Assembly (NCBI GenBank): GCA_033030425.1
Contig: JAUFSD010000003.1
Location: forward strand, 806,001-870,000
Direction of reading: 5' to 3'
Origin: Verpa conica
Lineage: Eukaryota > Ascomycota > Pezizomycetes > Pezizales > Morchellaceae
Length of the DNA: 64,000 nt
Shown here: piece by piece, positions 48,348 through 61,510 of the stretch
Layout of the letters: every line of letters starts with the position of its first letter
Position numbering within the stretch: the stretch's first letter is position 1
Position numbers and translations under genes: made by a program
Notes under the pieces: model-generated
Seen by the model: the letters and a program-made list of their open reading frames with translations, nothing else
What the model was told of the DNA's origin: nothing
Database searches by the model: none

Positions 48348-49288
48348 TTTTATCTTAGCTAGAGGTTTATGAATTTCCTCGGTTCTAGTATCATGTAGAG
48401 AGTTTCTATAGTTTATTTGAGTAGCGGACTAGGGGATATGACGAGTCTTCACGTTGTCTCTGGGACATGATATATATAGTCAAGAGTTCAAGAGGAAGAG
48501 AAACAGAGCTGTGAGTCTGAGAGGAGGCAGGAGAGCAGAAGCTAGTGAACGAGAGAGAGAGAGAGGTGTGGGGATGGGGGAAATGTGGGAAGACGTAGCG
48601 GAAAGCAGCGAGCAGGAAGGAGACAGACAGAGGGAATAAAGAAGCAACAAAGGGAATCATGCTTGTATTAGTGATCGACGTTATGATTATTTTGTCATTA
48701 TTTTTGTTTTTGCTCTTGTTTTATTTTTGTTTTGTCCCAGTTTGGGCTTAGGCACTTGGTGTGCGGCACGAGTACCTTAGCCTTTGGGCTCCATGTACTT
48801 ATGATTAATTTATTTGTTTGTTTGATATATATAGTCAAGCTAGTTTATATAGTGTCTTGACATAGTACTAGGAATTCTATTGGGATTTTTCATACCTTTA
48901 GACTTTTATACTGGACCCTTATCATATGCTCTTTACTCGAGTATATTGTACTAGAATAGAATAGATTGCTTACTTAGGACTCGCTTCTCTGGGGGTTGAC
49001 ATGACCTCTATATATGTCATGGAACGTGGCCCTAAGAATGTCTTGGCGTGTACCATAAGAGCCAAGTGAGGCTCTTAGACTAGATCATTATCAATAATAT
49101 ATGCCATATCTCTCATAAACAGGTCTAAGTGCTGTTAGGAGCCAAGCCTTATACGGGGCGATATCACAATATATGTACCCTTAGTTCACCAGGTCTACTA
49201 CATCATAGGTCAGTTCATGTGATGAATAAGAGCCCCCTCATCGAAAGCCAGAAATTATGATGACATAGTTTACATCAACCACAAAAAC
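48348..49288. other. Intergenic region between the helicase and bZIP genes
   Basis: About 0.9 kb. It contains a purine-rich stretch (48482-48640, with GAGAGAGAGAGAGAG at 48551-48565), a T-rich stretch (48680-48740), and a perfect 8-bp hairpin at 49056-49077 (TAAGAGCC / GGCTCTTA). No gene was supported. Confidence 0.5.
49056..49077. repeat. Short perfect hairpin
   Basis: TAAGAGCC, six bases, then GGCTCTTA. It lies 210 bp past the end of the bZIP gene coding region (minus strand) and could be in its 3' UTR; its role is unknown. Confidence 0.7.
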
Positions 49289-50443
49289 TTACGGCTCTAG
49301 ACTAAGTTCCTTCAGTCCCCTCAACTTCCTCCAATAATTAGTCCCTATTAAAACATCCTCAACCCCATCAAACATCCATCTCCACTTCTCTACGAAATGC
49401 TCCGTTACTTCCCATCCGTATGGGTCCCAAGGATCTCCCCAAACAATCAGTCCCGCAAATCCATGTCCCTTCTCCCAACAGCTTCCCATGATATCAAAAC
49501 AGAGCTCCATATCATCAATTGTATCACCTGCACGGATCAAGTTATCTCGAAGTTTTGGTGAGGGGAAAATATCGATGTAGGGGTGATGGGGGGTGTTGAC
49601 CTGGGTATATGTAGGTTGGAGGGTCAGAGGAAGATTAAGGGGTTGATTTTGACTAGGTATAGCTGGGCTCATAGCTTCTTGGGAGGGATCAGAACTACAG
49701 TCTTCAAGAGTCATTCTATTAAAAGGTGACAATATATCAAGGGTAAGAGCAAAGGTTGTTAGTCCTAGGGTATCAGTGTTGACTTCTAAAGCACGGTAGA
49801 GGTTGTAGTAGATTAAGTCGAGATATTTGTGATCGACGGAGATACGGAATTTTCTGAATTGGGGCGGGAGGTCTTGGTCGGCAGATGTGTGCCGGGTTAT
49901 ATCTTGAACCTCAGGTTCCATAAAAGGTATATTACTTGCCGACAGACCAAAAACACCACTATTTGGTGATTTGATGGTATGCGAGCTGGTGGGTAGGGTC
50001 GGAATCTGGCTAGAGTCTACTATGCTCGATGGTTCACTATTCCGGGGGGCCGAGGGGACGGTTCCTATAAGACGGTTTAGTCTTTATTTAAAAAAAATCG
50101 TTTATCTAGGCACCTACCTGGTTTCGTGGGGTACTTATGAAATATATTTTTCCCCCTGGGAGCCCCTAGGGTCTTGTCATGGCTAGGGTGGAAGAATTTC
50201 ATCTTCAGCTTGCCTTTCTGTGCGTGCCGCTGCCCTATATTCCACGATATTATTAACACACGCAATTCAATTGTATATTTTTAAACTTAACTTACGATAA
50301 GCTCGCTGTGCAAGCCTGTTCTGAATCTTCCTCCTCTCTTTTTGATTAGTAACTCCTGCCCAGTCATCATCTACTAGTGATGCACAGAATGATAGCTCTA
50401 TGAGCTGGGTGGATTTGGGCCCGGTAGTTGGTATCTCCCCCAT
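49289..50443 (-). CDS. bZIP-type transcription factor with C-terminal DUF3425 domain
   Basis: Putative nuclear regulator. Three exons, 50443-50296, 50234-50118 and 50064-49289, joining to 346 aa with phases 1 and 1. Exon 1 ends in a bZIP basic region preceded by the usual DDDWAGVTNQKERR leader. The signature N-x7-R is N42...R50 (NRLAQRAYR), and exon 2 continues RQRHAQKGKLKM. No leucine heptad repeat is visible after it, as in many DUF3425 proteins. The C-terminal domain has HPYIDIFPSPKLRDNLI, GLIVWGDPWDPYGWEVTEHF and TNYWRKLRG. It is divergent from the short-chain dehydrogenase (488 bp between starts), so it might control that gene; this is only inference from position. Confidence 0.88.
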
Positions 50444-50931
50444 AATTCCAGTGCCTTCGGAATTGATATTATGACTGTTGACGGCGAGGTTCTAAGGGAG
50501 ATAATGTAGCTGACTAGATAATTTCCAAAGTAGGAGGAGGCTTTGGAGTATGATGACATAGCCTCGTGGATTTATGTTACACAAAGACCTCGCACCCTGC
50601 ATATGCAACCATCTTACTTGCTTTCTTCCGAATATAGCTAGTACGCTCTCAGCAGCCACGGGTAGACTTTTGATCTTGGCCCGGCTAGAGGAAATGCAAC
50701 CTCATTACTACTTTTATTCCTTATCTAGTGAGTATGACGAAGTCTTCAGAATTCCCGTGGCACTTTTGACACAGCTCTAAAACGCGGTGGCTCCCAGAAT
50801 GATGTATAAATTAATCTATTTCTCCTGCTAGAAACTATTTAATCCTCAACTCAAGTTGCAATCATCTTCTCGACAAAGCATATAATCATTCACAACAAAG
50901 TACGATCACTACCTTCCCAATACATATAAAA
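50444..50931. promoter_or_regulatory. Divergent intergenic region bZIP / short-chain dehydrogenase
   Basis: A 488-bp spacer between outward-facing starts. A TATAAAT-like sequence lies near 50805, about 125 bp before the dehydrogenase start. No binding palindrome was identified with confidence. Confidence 0.45.
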
Positions 50932-52192
50932 ATGTTATTCGAACCGAGCCAGCTCCCAAGCTTATCTGGAAAGATCTATTTGGTTACCGGGGGAAATGCT
51001 GGAATGTCCGTCTTCTATCAATCCTCTCCTATAATTGGCTGGAAAAGCTGTACCCTGGCACTCTTATGGTGAATCTCTTCTAACGAGTATTTACCTAACA
51101 GAGGGAAAGAAACCGTCAGACATCTAGCACTACATAATGCAAAGGTTTACCTTGCAGCTAGATCGGAGCCAAAAGCCACAGCTGCAATCGAGGAAATCCA
51201 GAAACAGGCCCCAGGTGCAGATATCACTTTTCTGAAACTTGATATGATGGATTTTTCGAGTGTTACGGCTGCAGCGAAAGTTTTCTTAAGGTATTTTTTT
51301 TATATTATAGTTATTCATTTGTAATCGAAAGGAGTCTAGATATAGCTAACAATAGTGTCTTTAAACAGCAAAGAAACCGAGCTTCACGGCTTGATAAATA
51401 ATGCTGGTATCATGGCTGTTGCTTTTGAAGAAACAAGCGATAGATATGAATCCCAGTTCCAGGTAACCTTTCTTCACCCCTAAAGCAGGACCTAGCGCTC
51501 ACTAACACATTTGCTTCCAGACAAACTACCTAAGTCACTGGCTCCTAACAAAACTCCTCCTACCCCTCCTACTCAAAACTGCTGGAAATATTACAGTTCC
51601 TGGAGTGGTCCGTATCATCAATGTCACGTCAAACGGACACAATCTTTTTGCACCAAGTGCTGGAATAGACTTTGCCGACATGAATCAAATCTCAGGCTCG
51701 CCATGGTCAAGATATGGCATGTCGAAGCTCGCAAATATTCTGCATGCGAAGGAGCTGCACAAAATGTATGGTCCAGGCTCAGATGCAAAAGCTCGTCCTG
51801 GAGGAACTGGAGAGGTATGGACTGCAAATGTCCATCCAGGGTCAGTTGATACGTAAGTTCATTCTTTCTACTAAAGAATTAAGTTATTTATCTCAAGTAC
51901 CAAATCTGACCATATTACTCTATCCAGAGATCTGAACTCGCAAACAGCCACATTTCTCTCTGGTGCTCGTCCTATTTTAAGGTGCCTTGGAGTCTACTCA
52001 ACTCCAGAGCAAGGCGCGTTCACTACTTTATTCACTGCAGCAAGTGCAAACTTTAAGAGCACGGATTCTGGAGATTATTTTACCCCAGTTGCTAAGAAGT
52101 CGAAGCCTAGTAAACATGCCAGCAATGCAGAAATGGCGAAGAAGCTGTGGGATTGGACTGAGACTGAGTTTACTAGCAAGAAGTTGATATAG
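50932..52192 (+). CDS. Short-chain dehydrogenase/reductase (retinol dehydrogenase/WWOX-like)
   Basis: NAD(P)-dependent oxidoreductase of unknown substrate. Five exons: 50932-51005, 51102-51290, 51369-51462, 51521-51852 and 51928-52192, joining to 317 aa, a normal length for the family. The cofactor motif TGGNAGIG is assembled across intron 1. NNAG follows (LINNAGIM), the catalytic Ser is near residue 156 (NVTSNG), and the catalytic pair is Y184-x3-K188 (YGMSK), followed by NVHPGSVDT. All catalytic residues are present, so the enzyme should be active. Proteins of this type in fungi often modify lipids or secondary metabolites. The divergent bZIP gene suggests co-regulation, but no polyketide or peptide synthase is nearby. 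Confidence 0.92.
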
Positions 52193-53299
52193 ATTAGGAA
52201 GACATGTTATATGTTTTTTATGTTTGAGTTTGTTTTTTTTATTTATTTTACTTGTGCTTGGAGTGTTGGGTGATGGTGCACTGTCCATTGAGGTGGTATT
52301 GGAGGATTAAATTATAGATTATTAATTGTATTCTACCAAATATCATGTTACGTTGTATAAATTTAACCGGTGGATTGCCGTAGCACGGAACATCCTGTTA
52401 CTTTTAGGGGTTTAACTACAAGCAGGTCGCCTCCACACGCCAAACGGCCAATGCCTTAGACTTGCGATTAGACCGGCCTGCCTCTGTGGGGAAATTAGGT
52501 TGCACGCGTATAGGGCAGCCTTACTCTAACATGCAAGCATACACATCCTAAGCTTAGGCGCAAGCACGCAAGACCCAAAAAGGGGCTACTTCCTTAGAAT
52601 TCTCCATGGTAGTAAATACTAATTAAAAGACGCGACAAAATTTCCCCGTGGGTCCTAACCGGAATATCAATCAGGAAGCACCATACTCTAATACACCTAC
52701 GAACTAGGACTAGGGCGCGACAAACACCGCAAAGGGGTACTATCTTATGATAGATGCCGCCTACAAGCAAGATAGAGTTATCAACTATGGTCTTTACGAC
52801 TGGGGCCAAGCTCTTGTTGAGACGGCGACTGGGTAGAACCCCTCCCTAATTGAATCGTGGTTCTAAGAGGGTCTAGAACGACAATTTTATAATTGTATTT
52901 TTTTTTTGTTGGATAGTTCTTGTAGCCTTATTTGCTATTCCTGGTAGTCACAAAGTAAAACTTCCCTAATGGAGCCCAAAAACGTAGCTCCTCTCTACGC
53001 GCGAATTGTTTGAAAAGAAAATACCTAGCCAAAACGATTATTTCCACTCTAGAACCCTAAAAATAATCCGATAATTCAGTACTACTTAATATTTCTATTT
53101 TATTACCAGCACATTCACTAGTGCTGTAAAGTCTAGCCCCTAGCCGAAAGTAACGTATGTGAGTTCTAATAACAAGTACATATATCTACACAACATTTTA
53201 AACAAAGGAAAATAGATGTATTGTTGCCGACACATCCTAAAAACAATTGATATATACTAGAACACCTTACTCCAAAATCTACCAAACCACAATGCAACG
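52193..53299. other. Intergenic region between convergent genes
   Basis: About 1.1 kb between the dehydrogenase and the membrane-protein gene. No gene, repeat or RNA signature was recognised. Confidence 0.5.
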
Positions 53300-55660
53300 C
53301 TATACACTCGACATAGCTCGAATTCTGCTTGACCGTGGCCCTCCCAGCCCCGGAGACTGTACTGTGTATTCATCATCCAGAGTTAGACCAAGAACTCCAT
53401 GTGGCAACTCCCCAAACTTTATCTTCACATCCTGCACACTATCCTCATCTGGATACTTGACACTTGTTGGTCTGATTCTTTCACCGAGATCTAGACCTCC
53501 CTGACTGCTAGCAACCAACAAACTAGTTGTTCTCGTTGGGTTGAATTCAAATAGCTCGCCCCCAACACGTAGTCCCCACCACAGGTATGTAAGCGCCATA
53601 CAAACTACTATTGCTAGGGGAACCAGTGCGTAAAGTGCTTCCTTTGCCCCATTATAGCCCATACGATAGTGGGTTAGGCTCCCAGTTATATTTCGGGAAC
53701 CCGGAGCATGACTCGCGGAATAATATAGGCGAAGGGAAGTCATTTCCATCTCGTAGAACCCCCTAATAATGTTTTCGAAACTTTGAGCCATTGTTTGTCT
53801 ATTGTCGTCTCCATTCTGGTGTCTCAAGGAGAGAATACTGTCGGCAACCATGTTTCCCTCAATAGAAACCCCAAACCAAAAAATTTGAAATATGGCATCA
53901 ATAGCTTCTGCATCTGTTGGTGACATTCCGGGGGTGTCGAAGGTCTTGACAACTGTCGATGTGAAGTCATTGGTAATGCTAGAATAGGTTACATTATTGA
54001 TTGTGACGCGTGGTTCGACCTTGCAGGTCAGGTTCGGAAGTTTTAGATACTCGTCGGTTACATAACTCCCGAAGGGCCGGAAGAATATATAATATCCAGG
54101 ACCGTTCGATGGCATGCTCGGACACTGGACACTCATGAGATTCCCTCCCGCGGGAACCACAAATTCGAAATTGTAATCATACTGACACCTTCAACTCTCT
54201 CTATTTGTCAGAATCGCCCAGATAGATACTGAATAATATAAGAATTAAAAAGCAGTTGTGAACACACCTTCCATAGCTCTGAGTATTGTTAAATTTATAC
54301 TTAACATGAGTGTAATTCCGGTAGTTCCCGGGGCCTGTACCCCCCGAAATCTTTACGGTTGGTATAACCCCAATCATTTCTTCTGTTATTGGCGAAGTGC
54401 TGTTCTCTTCGCAGCTAACATCTACAGTGGATCCTTGAAGTAAAGTCGAATAGTTGTAGACAGGTGGAAATCCGGGTTCATCCAGTATGTAATCGAGGTT
54501 GTCGAAGGCTCTGAACCCATTTTTTCCTACTGGAAGGGTACCGCCAGTAGTACCTATATTCCTCTATCAATATCATTCTCCTAAGAGGGTTTACAGAGGT
54601 TCTATACCATTGAAATTGACATCTCCAACCTTAGTCACCGATTTTAAACCAAGTCCCTGTTCCACTGCTGCACGCCCTGCTTGTAAGACAAGGGAGGTAT
54701 CATCGTTCTTGATTTCATAAAACAGTTAGTAGATTACTCTCAACCTTCAAAGCACTTGAATGCTTACAAATGGACACGTGGAAAACGTATAGTGTTCACC
54801 CGTCTTATTATTCGTGTAGGGCCACCATGTGCAACCAACAACAGTTCTGTTCGTACTATCTGCATACTACTCGGCTCCAAGTCAGCAAAAATAATCTTCG
54901 GGCTCGTAAACTAAATTGATAACTAACCCAGTCGAAAAAATCAGACATCGTGATGTCGAGCTCCGTGGCAGAAAGCGAGTTGGACTTCACCAATGAGATA
55001 GGAGTCAAAAGACCAGCAAAACCAACTGTCAATGCCGCTGTAACTATGGCCGAGAGGCCTGTGTATAGTGATAGGAATGGGCGACGCTTATCAAACATTG
55101 TACCATGGCTTGACAACTTTACCCAACCTATTCCACCCGATGTGTTAGTATCTCGTAGCCCTTAATTTAGGTAAGATAGGGCTCTCACTTTCGATGGTCG
55201 AAATCTTTGCTCCTTGGATGATGAGCTTCCTTGCCATCAAACTCACAGCACATGAATATAGCCATAGTGTAAACCATGCAATTATCGATGCAACCGCCGT
55301 CCAAAGTATGGTTGTCGTTTTTGGGTTCGCAAACATCCATTTTGTGTCCTTCCTTGAAAAGTACATTGGTTTGCGCCTGCCCTGGATCCAGAACCCCAGG
55401 CTCGCAAAAAACACAACTAATAACGCGAGGCCATAAATTATAAATGGCGCAACGTCAGTCCGCTCATTGTTGGTGCTATTAAATTATTAGCCTATGACTC
55501 TAACAAGGTAAAAATGAAAGGAATCCTACCGAGGAGTGATGTCTTCCTGCTGAGATGTTGAGGTCTTTGCCGTTGAAGGGTCTAATTCACGTTGGGGATC
55601 ATTTTCCTCCACATGATCCATCTCGGCTTGCTGAACAGTTTGATATTGATCGCGCTCCAT
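53300..55660 (-). CDS. Fungal multi-exon membrane glycoprotein of unknown function
   Basis: Seven exons: 55660-55530, 55475-55189, 55127-54928, 54866-54768, 54707-54608, 54553-54268 and 54188-53300, joining to 663 aa. After a short polar N-terminus (MERDQYQTVQQAEMDHVEEN) there are about three membrane segments: PFIIYGLALLVVFFASLGFW, ILWTAVASIIAWFTLWLY and a third around IVTAALTVGFAGLLTPISLV. A large loop follows with many N-glycosylation sites (NRT, NYS, NYT, NNT, NLT, NVT, NIT) and scattered Cys. A last membrane segment is YALVPLAIVVCMALTYLWW, then a cytosolic tail. The layout resembles a large group of uncharacterised ascomycete membrane proteins; I cannot name a family. Intron ends are well supported by phase. 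Several relatives occur next to accessory genes, but its role is unknown. Confidence 0.85.
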
Positions 55661-58180
55661 GCCGTTCGTCTCAAGATGATTTTAGGAACGGTCTATGTAA
55701 GTTTCATGGCCCTCAAAAAAGCTTTGATTAAAAATTCATCGCTGGGGGCTCAAGGTCACGTCAAGATCTACCCTATGACGGCGGGATCGATGGTATAAAT
55801 ACGTGTGCCTATGACACCCAGCGTACATCTTGGCTAGAGAATAAGCACTTACACTTAGATACATGTAGTCGTGTGCACGGTGCGGTGCGCTTCTGTGGCG
55901 GGGGATTAGAAATGTATTAGCTGGCCTGCTAAACGACATCGAGATTTATCGGACCATTCGGGAAGCAGAATCAATACAGGAGCCTGAAATCGATTTACAT
56001 TCCTCGACCAGCCGGGCACAGGCTATTGTTAGCCAAGCAAAAGCGAAACTTATGCTCCGCCGCCTTGGGTTGATCAATCTGGCATGGTGCCCGACTGAGG
56101 AGATGCGAGCCATGTGCCACTAGAACAATTTCCTTCAAAGTGTTTGCTGCAATGCCCACATTGAGGTCTTGGCGCGCGTGGTAATTTGCCCACGCCGCAG
56201 GTGCACAGCTAGGGCCAAGCACAAACGGCCTATGCTATGGTGGGGCTTGGACAAATATGCGTGTCAGCGAGACCCTTGAACTTTATTTATGGAATATGTA
56301 TCTAGAACTCAATCGGAGAATAGAATCTCCCGCAAGTACAGCAGTTTTAGGCTTGAGAATTTATAGTCGCTGGGCTGTAGATGGCCAGAATAGATCGGGA
56401 ACGCCCTACCCTAAATCCAATCGAAGCCAGATGAAGTTTCCAAGTTCTTGGGAATACAAAACCCTGTCTTTCCCCGTTTTTCGGCCCTATATCTGCTAGA
56501 TTTGGGGCTCTGCAGAATCTGGTGTCAGCTGCAATGGCCATTATAGGGGTTAAGTAGAGCCTAATATTGCTATGTCGCTTATAGTTTATATTGCCTCAGT
56601 CATTAAATTCTAGAGGCCCAAAATCAATGTAATATCAGCCCACCTGCACTGCAACAGCATGCTAAACTACCATAAGCATCTAGAGCGATAATTACCTAAT
56701 TATCAAAACTGAGAGTCATACGCTTTTTTATACTATAGGAGTCTCATACCGATATTAGATCTAGCAGCTAACATTGTGCATGTACGGGTTGCTGCTTTTC
56801 TCACTGATGTTTTATAGACTATTATATCTATATGCCACTAATATGTACATAGGGGTGCTAGCGGGCCAATGCCCTAGTCATCAGTACGACAGATTTTATT
56901 TTACGAGCACTTTTAGGTACATACCTAGGTTTAGACTGTATAAACCCAACCCTAATACGTGGACTCTAGTTCGGATATTTCCCCAGACTCAACCAGCTTA
57001 GTGTATTCGTATCAGACAGCCTTGGGACTGACGTAGCATTTTGCCTAAGACTTCCAATGGGATCATTCACATCTCTGTAATACATCCTAACGGTAAAAAT
57101 GGGCTCAGAATTTCTTTTATTGCATCCCATATGTATGTAAGAGGTCTTTAAAGAGTTCTATATATGTAGGGCTGATTTAGAGCTGATACTTGTTCGAGGC
57201 TCTTTGGTAGCTGCTTTCTTGGTAACCAGTAAATTAAGTGTGTAGCTAGCGTCTTAAGCCATAAAGGGCGACTGACCCAGACACCCAACAGCTCACCTGC
57301 CCTACGGGTGCCAACCAATCATCACCTGTATGCAGGGAACTGCTTATTTATCAACGCCAATGTCTCAGAATTTATATCGCTTATTCAAGGTTCCAATTGA
57401 GAAACCGCGCCAGTAGAAGAATATAGTGGCCCTTGGCACTCTTTCATATTTAGGCAAGTGCTTCCTCTCCCCCGCTGCGGGTGGAAACTTTTCGGAAACT
57501 TTTATACAAGTGTGGGTAGCAAAAGTATTTACCTAGGTTGTATGCGAATAGCTCCTCTCAGCCGTAGGGCCCCCAAACCTTAAACGCCTTCCGCCGGGGC
57601 TGAGGCTTTTTGGAGATGCACATCGATATACCACTAGCTTCAGTCAGCAATATCGTTCTCGGAGCCAGGTTACAGGGTGGCCACTGACTGGGGAGGGGAG
57701 GTCAACAGGGTATTGGCAATATTTATACTTACTCATATAAACAGGCATAAAGAACCTGAACATGCAACTGTTGAAGCGGGGTATTGGTTGGAGGTTATGT
57801 CTCTATCGAGTAAAGTACACCTATGAATTGGTGGGAATAGGACTTGCGTATTCAGGTTTTTTTATGCCCGTTGCGAGTGCTACCTATTTTACCTATGGTT
57901 TTTCTTAGGGAACCTATGAAAACAGCACATCACACCATGATAGGAAGGGAAATCATTATTTACTCTAACTATGGTGGTGGTGAGTACATCTTATGGAGGT
58001 GTCCCGGGAGCCTGGCTCCGAAAGCGCTATGAGGTTACGAGTAAAATAACCTGTTTGATCGTTTTAGTCATTATGATATACAAAAATGATCGTCACAAAA
58101 CTAACCACCATGATTTCTAGAGTGCACAAAAACTTGGTACACGCGCGGTTTTCATATTTATAGACGTCGATAAATCTCAA

Positions 58181-58268
58181 GTACTTCGGGGGTGGAGGAA
58201 AGTGACGAGAACTGTGGCAGGGCGAATTGTAGGAAAAGATCAGCGTAATTTCACCCCACAGTTCTCGT
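58181..58268. mobile_element. MITE-like hairpin element, copy A
   Basis: It opens with GTACTTCGGGGGTGG and has perfect 13-bp inverted arms ACGAGAACTGTGG (58205-58217) and CCACAGTTCTCGT (58256-58268). It shares its first 15 bases plus GGAAAGT and a TGTGGCAG motif with the element at 61511-61600. No clear target duplication was found. Confidence 0.5.
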
Positions 58269-61200
58269 GGCAGATACTCGCTAGTCGTATGTGCTAGATT
58301 TATTGTTGGTCACGTGGCGGAATGGGGATTAGAAATAACTGGTCACATGACTAGCGGTAAATTTACCACTGCAAGTACATACGTATTCACAGGGCCAAAG
58401 GCGCTTTAAGAAGTAGAGATTCAGGAACCCAGAATATGTAGAAACAATATGACCCTTTGCTACCCACTAAAATCTTTTCTGGGAAAGACTGGAATGTACA
58501 TAATGTTGACAGGCATGTTCCTAGGCCGTTACTCCTTTTGTCAGTGCGGCTCTAATTCAGCTGCGTGAGAATAAGAACCTGAGACTAGGGTGTAGGTTTG
58601 GCTGAAAAGCCCGGCAGCGTAATACATCAGAGCGGTTCAAAAGGTTACTAATAGACAAGGGCATTCTAGTCTTTTTTTTCTGTACGTCTATGCATGCAAA
58701 GTGCGAGAAGCAATGCATATTTTAGCTGTAGCTAATAGGCAAGCACCTATATTTATCATGATAAAGAGCCCAAATAAGTTCATAATCAGCCTTGGAACAA
58801 AATACAGCCTCACTAGTTAAAATATACCTAATCGAGTAGTTTTTCGCGCAACATAGAATTTAGAGACATAGCCTCAGCTACCTTTTGGGTAGAATACACA
58901 TTATTTAAACTTCCTATATACCTTGGGATTAGGTAGTTTGCCTTCTGCCTTACAGCTTCAGCTAATGCACAGCGCTCCCTGTACCTTATACACATATCTT
59001 AGCTGTCAGTCTATAGCTAGTGTATGGTTTAACACGTAGGTATACGTATACCGTGTCAGTTATTTTCCTCACGATTATATCAGCAGCCATCAGTTGTTGG
59101 GTCATGGGGTCAGTGCGACAAATAGAGAGACTACGAGCGTGGATGAGGAATTGATTTGGGGTATAAATAGGTGAGACATGACTCTCCCTCATCCGCAGCT
59201 ATCTACCCGCAGTAACAAATCGTAACCTATGCAATTTATCTACAGAGAATAGACGGCACCAAAAGTAATGGAGGTAAGGCTGAGCTATATATGTATAACC
59301 TAGTTTATAGTAATAAGAGGTAGCATAATTAGTTCCTCTTTTAGTGTAGAAGTGTAAATACCAGGCCGTCGATCGTCGATCAGAGCCAAACTGAATAGCT
59401 CAGTACTCACTTACAACAAAACAAAACCTTTAGCTAGGGAGATATACGTACTCATATTTTAAAATAGCTAGTATGACTTCATGATGCCAGCTAGGCCACC
59501 GAAATTCGGCTCTCCTACATACACGGTTAATTTAAGTCCCCCGATTGAAAATATATATTATCATGGAACTTGTGAAGCCTATGATTAGCTAGCGAGGAGC
59601 TAAAGAATATAGTATCTAATTGATTTATCTGTCTTTTCGTTTGAGAGCGCGAAGTGGTAGATTTTAAAATCAGTGTGTATCTTAGGGCACGTTCGGGGCG
59701 AACTATAATTAAGTGACAAAATACACTTAAGGAAATCCTTACTATATAAACCAAAAAGATAGCTGATGATCCCTCGGGAAATTTAGTTGGCCATTAGCAG
59801 GCTAATTTAGGTATGAGAGTTCAATATTCAGTCCATAATGCCGTTATCAAAAGAATTACACCTATATACTTATATTTTATTCCTCCTGTTAATTTCGTAT
59901 AAACGGCCGGCTGCTAGCATAGATTAGGTAATAACACACAAGGAGCTATATATAGGTATCAGCTTCACCTATTCCCCTCCTCTCTCTCTTAGATATGCAG
60001 ACATCATCATCATCATCAATAAAGTCAGCCTATCCATTAGATAATAACTCTTCAAGAAATGACCTAAGCTGAGTAGAAGCCTGTGATGATTCTGCCAATT
60101 GGGAATTGGCTGTGAGCATACTAGTTAAATATATGGCAGCGTACCTATACGATCTGGCGTAAAGAGCTTGATAAATTGATTCATCCACATCACCCAAAGA
60201 CCTCAGTTGAACCAAGACTCCGCATAAATGGCTATCCCACTAATCTCCGGTTCTTTTATTCTTTCTTTGAGAATATTCCCTATACCTGCGACCGCTGGGG
60301 TAGGTTTAACTGCTTTCTGAAAATTTCAATATACCCTTTGACACAGTAGGCTGACTCCTTTCATGGCCTAGAGCTACAAAACTCCCCCCCCTCTCTTATT
60401 TCAGCTGTCTCCATGCTTATCAAACCGGGCTTTGTATCCCGGGTCTAATTTCGACAGGGACAGCTCATAACAGGAAGCTAGAAAGACAATCACGAGGTCT
60501 AAATTTTCGGTTATAACTTTGAGCTGCGAAAAGTAGTCAGCATGCTTTTGCCTTCTGCTTTCTGGTGGGTAGATACTCCACTATACATGCTATAGCACAC
60601 CAAGATTGTCGAAGTCGTCAACTAAAAGCCACGCGTGGCGTGCGATGGTAGTGTGAAGGTGAATAAAAACCGTTAGGAGCCAAGGTATTTCCCTATGTCA
60701 AAGCTACCTCGTCTAAATAGATCGTTCTTAATATCATTCCCTCCGCAAAACCCTGCGAATAAGGATTGCGGCCGAGTGATAGGCTATGCTTGCATGAAAT
60801 GGGATACAGGGACATCTACACCGGAAGCCTAGGTCGCCCTTCACATAAGACCGAGGAAGCGGTCTGATTTAATAATGGTTACACTAGCGATACGCTAGTT
60901 TATGGGAGAAATAACCCCCTTAAGGGCTGAAATTATGCCTAGGATCTACCCAGTAGTGCTGAGACAAGCGTAAATTTCATCCTTACTAAGCCATTAAGCC
61001 CTCTTTTATATTACCTTACGTTTGTTTACTTTTATCATCTAGTGTTGACTGCTTGTACGAGTTGTTTCCTAACTTACCTCTCGAAAAGCTTCTTACTATG
61101 AGCCCTTCTTAGGCTATATACTGTGCCGCATGCGGTACTGACTCACTGCTTGTCTTTCGTTTAGCCAAGCCGAGGGAATTTCGTGTCCGAAGCCACTCAG

Positions 61201-61510
61201 TGTGATGAAACCTATACTTTCTTACAAAACGCATATTATGGCACAGTGACTCAGCCTCACCCTGGCGAACAGGCTTAGCTGACTCGAAACATACCCTTGG
61301 CCACAACCAACTCTAACTTACCTTGCATACAACAGGTTAATTTATAAGAATCTAAAGTACCATGACATGTATCATCGTACGTTCGCCTAGCACACAGGAA
61401 TCGGACTTTTTTGCGCAGTTACAGGGCACTCATTTATGCTTCAAAACCCGCAATTCAGACAGGATAGTTAAATAAACTACTGGACTTCATATCCAAGGCA
61501 GGAACCGTAT

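Noticed and set aside
37741..52192. Possible secondary-metabolite gene cluster (MFS pump, bZIP factor, dehydrogenase)
   Set aside because: No polyketide synthase, peptide synthetase, terpene cyclase or prenyltransferase lies between or around them, and a large helicase gene separates them.
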